From Streptomyces bungoensis (GTDB lineage Bacteria; Actinomycetota; Actinomycetes; Streptomycetales; Streptomycetaceae): a DNA stretch of 64,000 nucleotides. Both the position numbers and the translations under genes were made by a program. Numbering within the stretch: position 1 is the stretch's first letter; every line of letters starts with the position of its first letter. The notes beneath the pieces were generated by a model. That model had not been told where the DNA came from and made no database searches. It saw only the letters and a list, made by a program, of their open reading frames with translations. This document shows positions 52,165 to 59,327 of the stretch, piece after piece. The stretch is from NCBI RefSeq assembly GCF_001514215.1, contig NZ_KQ948851.1:367434-431433 (forward strand), given 5' to 3'.

Positions 52165-53745
52165 ATGAACGGGGCCGCGAGCATCAGGGGCGCCGGGGAG
52201 AAGGAGGCCACCGGGCACCCGGAGAACGCCGAGGACACCGGGGACGTCGTGGTGACCCTCGACGTCGGCCAGGAGAAGGAGCTGCCCGTCGCGCCGGCCG
52301 GCGCCGGGCGGACCCGCGACCGGGAGATGCACGCCATCCTGGAGATCGGGGTCAGGGCCGGCGGCACCCCCGCGCTCGCCGCCGGGCCCGCCCGCGGATC
52401 CGGGCCCGCCCTCGCCGAAGTGCTGATCGTCGACACCTCCCGGTCCATGCTCCACCCGGCCGCCAAGCTCCACGCCGCGAAGGACGCCACGGTCGCCGCC
52501 CTGAGACTGCTGCCGGAGGGCACCGCCTTCGCCGTGCTGTCCGGCCGGTTCGACGCCACGGTCGTCCACCCCGGCCCCGGCCGCGAGGTGATGGCCGTCG
52601 CCGGGCCCGCCGAACGCGAGGCCGCCGAGCGCGCCGTACGGATCCTCGACGCGGACGGGGGCACCGCCCTCGGCCACTGGCTCGACCTGGCCCGGCGGCT
52701 GCTGGACCGGCAGTCCGCGCCCATCAAGCACGTCCTGCTGCTCACCGACGGGCGCAACGAGCACGACCACCGCGCCGCCATGACCCTGGACACCGCCCTG
52801 GAGGCCTGCGACGGCCGGTTCGTCTGCGACGCCTGGGGCATCGGCGACGACTGGGACGCCGACCTGCTGCTGCGCATCACCCGGCGGCTGCACGGCCGGG
52901 CCGGCGCGGTCCGCCGCGAGTCCGAACTGCCCGCCGCCTACGAGGAACTGGTGGCCGGCCTGCTCGGCACCGCCGTCCCCGAACTGCGCATCCGGCTCAC
53001 ACCGACACCCGGCACGGTGATCCGCCAGGTCAAACAGGTCGTGCCCGGCGAGCAGGAGCTCCTCGCCACCGGGCCCGAGCCGGGCGGGCGCGGCGCCGAG
53101 TACGTCACCCGCGCCTGGGGCGAGGAGACCCGGCACTTCCAGGTCGTGCTGAGCGCCGACCCGACCGGCCGCGAGACGGGCGAGGACCTCCAGCTCGCCG
53201 CCGTCGAGGTGGCCGTGCCGGACTTCGGGCGCCCCGTCGCGCTGCCCCCGCCGAAGCCCGTCCTGGTGCGCTGGACCGACGACCCGCTCGACGCGTCCCG
53301 GCAGCACCCCGGGGTCCGCCGGCACGAGCTGTACCAGCGGGCGAGCGCCGCGGTCGCCCGGGCGTACCGGGTCTGGCTGCGCCGGGCGGAGGGCGGGCCC
53401 GAGGCGGACCGGGCGCTCGGCCAGGCCCTGGCGCTGGCCGCCGAACTGGGCGACGCCCAGCTGCTGGACGCCCTGCGCCGGATCGAGGCGGCACCCGGCA
53501 CGGGCCGGGTCCGCGACGGCCTCAAGGACGTCGACTGGCAGCACCTGATCCTCTCCAGCGCGATGACCACGCCGCCCGCACAGCCGGCCGAGCCCTCCGC
53601 CGCGCCGCCCGGCACCGGCACCCAGGCGCCGCCCGGCACCGGTGCCGGCGGTCTCGCCGAGTGCCCGGACTGCTCGTGGCTCGGCCCGGCGGACTCGGTG
53701 TACTGCGGAGGCGAGTGCGGACGCCGGCTCAAGGGGGCGGAATGA
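52165..53745 (+). CDS. von Willebrand A protein with C-terminal zinc ribbon
   Basis: A 526-residue cytosolic protein. The vWA domain has D-x-S-x-S at Asp90, Ser92 and Ser94 (VDTSRSM) and a GGTALGHWLD motif. Beta-rich and helical segments follow, ending in a four-cysteine zinc ribbon (CPDCSWLG...YCGGECG). The zinc end may bind the kinase's own zinc module, an inference from position. The ATG at 52165 follows GAGGGGGACGC. The stop overlaps the next start (ATGA). Confidence 0.85.
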   Translation: MNGAASIRGAGEKEATGHPENAEDTGDVVVTLDVGQEKELPVAPAGAGRTRDREMHAILEIGVRAGGTPALAAGPARGSGPALAEVLIVDTSRSMLHPAAKLHAAKDATVAALRLLPEGTAFAVLSGRFDATVVHPGPGREVMAVAGPAEREAAERAVRILDADGGTALGHWLDLARRLLDRQSAPIKHVLLLTDGRNEHDHRAAMTLDTALEACDGRFVCDAWGIGDDWDADLLLRITRRLHGRAGAVRRESELPAAYEELVAGLLGTAVPELRIRLTPTPGTVIRQVKQVVPGEQELLATGPEPGGRGAEYVTRAWGEETRHFQVVLSADPTGRETGEDLQLAAVEVAVPDFGRPVALPPPKPVLVRWTDDPLDASRQHPGVRRHELYQRASAAVARAYRVWLRRAEGGPEADRALGQALALAAELGDAQLLDALRRIEAAPGTGRVRDGLKDVDWQHLILSSAMTTPPAQPAEPSAAPPGTGTQAPPGTGAGGLAECPDCSWLGPADSVYCGGECGRRLKGAE

Positions 53746-54821
53746 GGACCGGCGCACCGGCGACGGCGAGCGCGGGCGACGACCACGGCCCCGGCAGGTC
53801 CGCGACCCGGCGCAGGCCCGGTCGCACCGCCGCCGGCCCGCACGACGGGGGAGCCCGCCGCCCCGGCCTACTGGGCCGGTTGCTCGGCGCCGGGCCGCGC
53901 CCGCCGGCCGGGGAGAGCACCACCGCCCACGACCTCTCCGTGCGCCGCCGGCTGCTGCTGGCCCTGTCCGCCCTGCTGACCCTGACCCTGTTCCTCTCCT
54001 ACGAGGGTGTGCACGCCGACGCCGGCCCGCTGCGCGCCTCCAGCGCCCCCGCCGTCGTCGCCATCGACACCGCCCTGTACGCGCTCGGCGAGGCGCAGGC
54101 GGACGCCACCGGGGCCACCCCCTCGACCAGCGAGTTCCAGAAGCAGGTCGCGGTGGCCGCGCAGAGCCTCGCCGTGGCCGCCGGCGGCGACGTGGGCGGC
54201 CCGGCGGGACGGCAGGCGCTGCAGACGGTCGCCGGCCTCGTCACCGGATACACCGCGATGGTGCAGAGGGCACAGCTGCAGCCCGCGGGCAGCGTCCTGC
54301 GAAAGGCCTACCTGAGCTACGCGACCAGCATGCTGAAGTCCGGCGACTCCGGCATAAGGGCCCGGCTGACGCTCCTGCAGCGCGAGGCGCGGGCCGACGT
54401 GGCACGGCGGACCTCCTTCGGACGGCTGCTGTGGCTCGGCTGGAGCACGTCCGCGCTGCTCGTCCTCGCGCTGGGCGCGGCCCTGCTGGAGACCCAGCTC
54501 TTCCTGCGCCGCCGCTTCCGGCGCCGCTACAACCGCGGGCTCATCGCCGCGGCCGCCCTGCTGACGGCCGGATTCGCCACGCTCGCGCTGTTCACGGTGT
54601 GGACCCACCGCGGCATGGCGGACACCCGCGCGCTGCTCGACGCGGTGGCACCCGGGCAGCCCGCCACGGACGCGGGGCTGCGCGCCACGTCGTACCTGGC
54701 GGACACCGGTTTCCGCGCCGCGGCCGCGGTGTGGATCCTGATAGGAGGCATCCTGCTCATGGCGCTGACCGAGACGGGTCTGCGGCAGCACGTCGACGAC
54801 TACCGGTTCAGGCCCCGGTGA
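53742..54821 (+). CDS. GlnX-like four-helix membrane sensor protein
   Basis: A 359-residue membrane protein with a disordered N-terminal ~60 residues. Four membrane helices lie at about 68-87, 225-250, 265-288 and 325-345. The first is followed by an extracytoplasmic helical domain of about 135 residues. This layout matches the mycobacterial GlnX protein encoded beside pknG, which relays binding-protein occupancy to the kinase. The similarity is architectural and positional rather than strong sequence identity. It overlaps the vWA gene by ATGA and the next gene by GTGA. Confidence 0.7.
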   Translation: MRTGAPATASAGDDHGPGRSATRRRPGRTAAGPHDGGARRPGLLGRLLGAGPRPPAGESTTAHDLSVRRRLLLALSALLTLTLFLSYEGVHADAGPLRASSAPAVVAIDTALYALGEAQADATGATPSTSEFQKQVAVAAQSLAVAAGGDVGGPAGRQALQTVAGLVTGYTAMVQRAQLQPAGSVLRKAYLSYATSMLKSGDSGIRARLTLLQREARADVARRTSFGRLLWLGWSTSALLVLALGAALLETQLFLRRRFRRRYNRGLIAAAALLTAGFATLALFTVWTHRGMADTRALLDAVAPGQPATDAGLRATSYLADTGFRAAAAVWILIGGILLMALTETGLRQHVDDYRFRPR

Positions 54822-56128
54822 GCGCCCCCGCCGCCGGCCCCCGCCCGGCCGCCCCCGCCGCCCGGCGCCGCACGCTGCGCACGGTCACCGTCCTGGCGAG
54901 TTGTCTCGCCCTGGTGGCGGCGGCCGTCGTGCTGGGCGTGCGCGCCCTCGGGCAGGAACCGACCGTCACCCTGCTGGCCAACTGGACGGGCAGGGACGCG
55001 CGGTACTTCCGCGAGGCCGTCATCGAGCCCTTCGAGCGGCGTTACCGCGTCCACGTCGACTACCAGGGCAGCTCGGCGGAGAGCCAGGTGCTCAGCGCCG
55101 AGGTGGAGGCCGGCACACCCCCCGACGTGGTGGTGCTCACCGGCCCCGGCGAACTCGCCGCCTACGCCGGGCAGAAGCGGCTGCGGCCGCTCGAACAGCT
55201 CATCCCGCGCGGCGACTTCAGCCGGTCCTGGGCGACACCCCTGTACGGGCACGTGTACTGGTTCCCGCTCAAGGCCGACCTCAAGAGCATCGTCTGGTAC
55301 CCGGCGGGCACCGGCGAGCAGCAGCGCCGGAAGGCCGCGCGACAGCCGGACCAGTGGTGCCTGGGCATGGGCTCCGGCGCCACCAGCGGCTGGCCCGGCA
55401 CCGACTGGATCGAGGACATCCTCCTGCAGCAGCAGGGCCCTGAGACCTACGAACGCTGGGCGCGCGGCCGGCTGTCCTGGCGGTCCGGCGAGGTGAAGCG
55501 GGCCTGGACGACCTGGCGGAAGACGGTCGGCGCCGGAGGCCGCCGGGACCTCGTGCTGCGCGCGCTGACCACCGAGTACCAGAAGGCGTCCGAGCTGGTC
55601 ACCGCCGATCCGCCGCGGTGCACGCTGGAGCACCAGGCCTCGTTCGTCCGCAACCAGAAGCCCTGGCGGAAGGCCGACGGCCGGTACGAGCCCTCCGCGC
55701 CGTTCATCCCCGGCGCCAAGGCCCGCAACACCTGGGAGGTCTCCGGCGACCTGGTCGCCCTGCTGCACGACACCCCGCAGGCCGGGAAGCTGATCCGCCA
55801 CCTCGCCTCCGCCGGTGCCCAGCGTGCCTGGAGCGAGAAGGAGTCCGGCTTCTCCGTCGACGCCCGGGTGGGACCGCCGGCCGCCGGGTCCGCGGCCGAC
55901 TGGCACCGCTCCCTGGCCGGCACCCTCATCGACCACGACGCCGTGCACTGCTTCGACGCCTCCGACGCCATGCCGCCGCCGGTCCGCGACGCCTTCGCCC
56001 AGGCGGCCATCGACTACCTCGCGGACGCGTCACCGCGGCACCTGGACGAGCTGCTGAGGAACCTGGACGCCCTCAGCAGCCCCGGCGACCTGACCTGGCT
56101 CCCGTCCGTCTGCGACTCCGGCTCGTGA
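54818..56128 (+). CDS. Membrane-anchored extracellular solute-binding protein
   Basis: A 436-residue binding protein of the family 1 type. An N-terminal hydrophobic helix (about residues 20-45) is followed by a periplasmic-binding-protein start (VTLLANWTGRDARYFREAVIEPFERRYRVHVDYQGSS) and hinge-like segments (PPDVVVLTGPGELAAYA). LASC in the helix resembles a lipobox but lies too far inside the hydrophobic segment to be convincing. There are no transporter ATPase or permease genes, so it is probably a sensor partner for the GlnX-like protein (GlnH role). The ligand is unknown. Confidence 0.75.
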   Translation: MSAPAAGPRPAAPAARRRTLRTVTVLASCLALVAAAVVLGVRALGQEPTVTLLANWTGRDARYFREAVIEPFERRYRVHVDYQGSSAESQVLSAEVEAGTPPDVVVLTGPGELAAYAGQKRLRPLEQLIPRGDFSRSWATPLYGHVYWFPLKADLKSIVWYPAGTGEQQRRKAARQPDQWCLGMGSGATSGWPGTDWIEDILLQQQGPETYERWARGRLSWRSGEVKRAWTTWRKTVGAGGRRDLVLRALTTEYQKASELVTADPPRCTLEHQASFVRNQKPWRKADGRYEPSAPFIPGAKARNTWEVSGDLVALLHDTPQAGKLIRHLASAGAQRAWSEKESGFSVDARVGPPAAGSAADWHRSLAGTLIDHDAVHCFDASDAMPPPVRDAFAQAAIDYLADASPRHLDELLRNLDALSSPGDLTWLPSVCDSGS

Positions 56129-56137
56129 CCGCGGGAC

Positions 56138-56163
56138 GGGGCAGGGGGTCAGGCCCCCGCCCC
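56138..56163. terminator. Convergent terminator
   Basis: GGGGC-A-GGGGG pairs with CCCCC-GCCCC around a TCAGG loop, with one bulged A. It overlaps the 3' end of the patatin-like gene and follows the solute-binding protein gene. Confidence 0.6.
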
Positions 56164-56997
56164 GCCCCAGGGAAGGTCCAGCCCCCGCCCCTGCTCCCGC
56201 CCCGCCTCGGCGGCCGGGCGGCGGGTGGCCGGGTCCAGCGGGTTGTCGCCCATCGCCGCCCGCGAGGCCTCGTCGGGCGTGACGACCACGACCTCGGCGC
56301 CCTGCGCGCGCAGTTCCTCCACGACCCGCTCCAGCGGCTGGTCACTGGGGAACGGCTCGGTGGCGCCCATCGGCGCGATCACCAGCACCCGGTCCGCGCC
56401 GCGCGCGTAGTCCGCGTTCGTCGCGGACCGCACGCCGCCGTCCACGTAACCGCGCCCGTCGATCGTCACCGGCGGCCACACCCCCGGCACGGCACAGCTC
56501 GCCGCGACGGCGTCGACCAGCGGCACGCCCGAGTCCCGGTCGAAGACCCGCGGTTCACCGCTCTCGGCGTCGACGGCGACGATCCGCAGCGCGCGCTCCG
56601 GCCAGCCGTGGGACGGCAGCCGCGACTCGATCACCGCCCGCCGCGCCGCCTCGGGCACGGTCCGTGCCGCCAGCGCCACCCGCCCGACGGCCCGCCGCAG
56701 CTCCGGCACGGAGGCGGCGGCGGACGTCGCGGCACCGATCTCCGCGGCGAACTTCTCCAGGTCCATCACGGCCGGGATCTCGGCGGCCTGCAACGCGGGG
56801 TCCACCTGCCGGGCGTACAGCTCCGACAGCCCGAGCCCACTGCCCAACTGCGCGGCGACGGCCGACCCCGCGGAGGTCCCGACCAGCAGCCCGGCCCCCG
56901 TCACGTCCCGCCCGCCGTCCGCGAGCCCCGTCAACACCCCGGTGATCCAGGCGATCCCGCCCACACCGCCCCCGCCCAGCACCAACGCGTCGCTCAT
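56149..56997 (-). CDS. Patatin-like phospholipase family protein
   Basis: A 282-residue patatin fold protein: the oxyanion loop GGGGVGGIAW (near residues 8-17), the nucleophile elbow GTSAG (Ser near residue 42), and the catalytic Asp in the DGG of YVDGGVRS near residue 182. It should hydrolyse acyl esters of lipids by a Ser-Asp dyad. There is no signal peptide. The ATG at 56997 starts the family's conserved first strand; upstream codons are not supported. Confidence 0.9.
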   Translation of the reverse strand: MSDALVLGGGGVGGIAWITGVLTGLADGGRDVTGAGLLVGTSAGSAVAAQLGSGLGLSELYARQVDPALQAAEIPAVMDLEKFAAEIGAATSAAASVPELRRAVGRVALAARTVPEAARRAVIESRLPSHGWPERALRIVAVDAESGEPRVFDRDSGVPLVDAVAASCAVPGVWPPVTIDGRGYVDGGVRSATNADYARGADRVLVIAPMGATEPFPSDQPLERVVEELRAQGAEVVVVTPDEASRAAMGDNPLDPATRRPAAEAGREQGRGLDLPWGGAGA

Positions 56998-57107
56998 GAC
57001 AACTCCCAGAGGTCGTGATCCGTCCCCGCCCACTCTGCCCGGCCCAGGGACGACGCGGACAGCCGATGCGGACAGCAGATGTCCGCGAGCGGGACTACCG
57101 TGCGGGC

Positions 57108-58217
57108 ATGACGAACAGCGGCGCGGCGAAGGCCCCCGTCCTCGGTGTCCGCGCGCTGGGCCGCGCCACCCTCGCACGGCAGTTCCTGCTGGACCGCTCC
57201 CCGTCGTCCGCCCTGGACGCGGTGCGCCATCTCCTCGGTCTGCAGGCCCAGAACGTCCGGCCGCCGTACTACGCGCTCGCCGCCCGTCTCGACGGGTTCG
57301 CGCCCGAGGAGCTGTCGGCGCTCATGGCCGACCGGGCGGTCGTACGGATCGTCACCCTGCGCTCCACGATCCACACCCACACCGCCGAGGACTGCCTGAC
57401 GCTGCGTCCGCTCGTGCAGCCGGCCCGGGACCGGGAGTTGGGTGCCTTCCGGGCCGGCCTGGCCGGGGTGGACCTCGAACGGCTGGCCGTACGCGCGCGT
57501 GAGCTGGTGGAGGCCGAGCCGCGGACCATGGCGCAGTTGCGCGCGGCGCTCGGCGCCGAGTGGCCGGACGCCGACCCGCGGTCCCTGGCCGTCGCCGCCC
57601 GCTGCCGGCTGCCCCTCGTCCAGGTGACCCCGCGCGGCCTGTGGGGCCGCAGCGGGCAGGTGGCCCTCACCACCGCCGAGCACTGGCTGGGCCGGCCGGC
57701 GCAGCCCGCCCCGGACGCCGGGGACGTCGTCCTGCGCTATCTCGCCGCGTTCGGGCCCGCCTCCGTCAAGGACATGCAGGCCTGGGCCGGACTCACCCGG
57801 CTCCGGGACGTCTTCGAGCGGCTGCGCCCGCGGCTGCTCACCTTCCGGGACCCGAACGGCGTCGAGCTGTTCGACCTGCCCGGCGCTCCCCGCCCCGACC
57901 CGGACACCCCGGCCCCGCCCCGCTTCCTGCCCGAGTTCGACAACCTGCTGCTCTCCCACGCCGACCGCGCCCGCGTCGTACCGCCCGCGTACCGGGGCCG
58001 CGCGTGGCAGGGGAACCAGGCGCACCGCACCCTCCTGGTCGACGGCTTCCTGGCCGGACTGTGGAGGCTGGACGGCGGCGTCCTCGTCGTGGAGACCTTC
58101 GGCGAACTGGCGCGGAGCCGGCGGGAGGCCGTGGTCGCGGAGGGGGCGCGGATGCTGGCCGCGCTGCACCCCGGGCAACCGCACGACGTCCGGTTCGGCA
58201 CCGTCGTACGGCGGTGA
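57108..58217 (+). CDS. HTH_42 winged-helix protein (AlkX/AlkZ-type DNA glycosylase family)
   Basis: A 369-residue HTH_42 superfamily protein. The residues that carry the catalytic motif in YcaQ/AlkX and AlkZ read Gln46-Ala47-Gln48 (LLGLQAQN), the QxQ type of AlkX rather than the QxD of AlkZ. This family removes bulky or crosslinked alkylated bases and often gives self-resistance near antibiotic genes. No biosynthetic cluster is visible nearby, so a general repair role is more likely. The ATG at 57108 has weak upstream sequence but starts the conserved region. Confidence 0.85.
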   Translation: MTNSGAAKAPVLGVRALGRATLARQFLLDRSPSSALDAVRHLLGLQAQNVRPPYYALAARLDGFAPEELSALMADRAVVRIVTLRSTIHTHTAEDCLTLRPLVQPARDRELGAFRAGLAGVDLERLAVRARELVEAEPRTMAQLRAALGAEWPDADPRSLAVAARCRLPLVQVTPRGLWGRSGQVALTTAEHWLGRPAQPAPDAGDVVLRYLAAFGPASVKDMQAWAGLTRLRDVFERLRPRLLTFRDPNGVELFDLPGAPRPDPDTPAPPRFLPEFDNLLLSHADRARVVPPAYRGRAWQGNQAHRTLLVDGFLAGLWRLDGGVLVVETFGELARSRREAVVAEGARMLAALHPGQPHDVRFGTVVRR

Positions 58218-58256
58218 ACCCCCCCCGTGGCACACCGCCGTACGCGTGGAGAGGGA

Positions 58257-58291
58257 GGCGCTGCGGGCCGCTCGTGGAGGCCCGCAGCGCC
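58257..58291. terminator. 13-bp perfect terminator hairpin
   Basis: GGCGCTGCGGGCC pairs completely with GGCCCGCAGCGCC around a 9-base loop, followed by a C-run. It lies between convergent genes. Confidence 0.8.
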
Positions 58292-58333
58292 CCCCTGGCA
58301 TCTACCCGAGGGATGCTCGGGGAGTCTTCCGGG

Positions 58334-59122
58334 TCACGAGGCGACCTGCGCCCGCACGAGGTCCGAGAAGGTGGCCAGCCGGGTGTACACACCCGGGTAG
58401 CCGGCCTCCGCGCACCCCTCGCCCCAGGAAGTGATCCCTGCCAGGACGCCCCTGACGAGCAGGGGACCGCCGCTGTCGCCCTGGCAGGTGTCTACGCCGC
58501 CGGACGTGTATCCGGCGCAAACCATGTCGGACCGGACGAAGTCCGAACCGTAGGAGCTCTTGCAGCCGGCGTCCGACACGACCGGGACGGTCGCGGTCCG
58601 CAGCTGGTTGGAGGAGCTGCCGTTCTCCGAGGTGGTGCCCCAGCCGAGGATGCGGGCCGTGGTGCCGGCCGCGTACACGTCGGTCTGGGAGGAGGAGACG
58701 TACGGCGCCGGGGTGTACGGCATCGACGTCGCCAGGGTCAGCACGGCCACGTCGTCGCCGTTGGTGGCATCGGTGTACTCCGGGTCGACCCAGATCCCGC
58801 TGACCTTGCTCACCGTGCCGTCGGTGCCGTTCAGGTAGGTCCGGCCGCCGACCACGCGGACGCCGGCGGTCGTCTCACCGGCCATGCAGTGCGCGGCCGT
58901 CACGACCTTCCGGGCGGCGACGAGGGTGCCGCCGCAGAACTGCCCACCGGACGCGTCGGTGATCTGCATCATGAAGGGGTACGCCGTCGTGGTGGTGGCC
59001 GTGCCCCCAACGACGGGCTGGGGAGCCGCGGTCGCCGTGGGGGAGGCGAGCAGCGCGGTCGCCGCGGCGGCGGTGGCCACCAGCGTCGCGGCGGTCGGTC
59101 TGGCACGTCTTAGCCCGAACAT
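58334..59122 (-). CDS. Secreted trypsin-like serine protease
   Basis: A 262-residue S1 protease. A signal peptide ends near residue 32 (TATA), followed by a very short propeptide and a mature N-terminus VVGGT. The triad is in TAAHC, GDDVAVL and GDSGGP, with Asp in VDTCQGDSGGP giving trypsin specificity. The six cysteines expected in the fold are seen (FCGGTL...AHC, AGC...MVC, DTC...EGC). The ATG at 59122 has GAGGAGA 4 bases upstream. It is likely controlled by the LuxR-type ATPase regulator upstream on the same strand, by inference. Confidence 0.93.
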   Translation of the reverse strand: MFGLRRARPTAATLVATAAAATALLASPTATAAPQPVVGGTATTTTAYPFMMQITDASGGQFCGGTLVAARKVVTAAHCMAGETTAGVRVVGGRTYLNGTDGTVSKVSGIWVDPEYTDATNGDDVAVLTLATSMPYTPAPYVSSSQTDVYAAGTTARILGWGTTSENGSSSNQLRTATVPVVSDAGCKSSYGSDFVRSDMVCAGYTSGGVDTCQGDSGGPLLVRGVLAGITSWGEGCAEAGYPGVYTRLATFSDLVRAQVAS

Positions 59123-59327
59123 GAGTCTCCTCAGTGGGGTTGCCGGTGGGGGTTCGCGCGGGTGTGGGGGCTGTTCCACGTCAGTTCGCGGGACCGACCC
59201 CGTAAGCCCGGGCGAGCGGCACGCCCCTTACGCTAGGGCCCGGCACCCACGGCCCCCAATGAGGGAACCCCCTAGGGGGGCGGGGTGAGGGAAAACCCTC
59301 GGTCCGCCCAGTCAACAAGAGCCGCGC
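59123..59327 (-). promoter_or_regulatory. Candidate promoter of the secreted trypsin gene
   Basis: On the minus strand, a -35-like TTGGGG and a -10-like TAGCGT are separated by 18 bases. Directly upstream is a perfect 12-base palindrome CCCCCTAGGGGG (59268-59279), a candidate operator. Confidence 0.4.
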
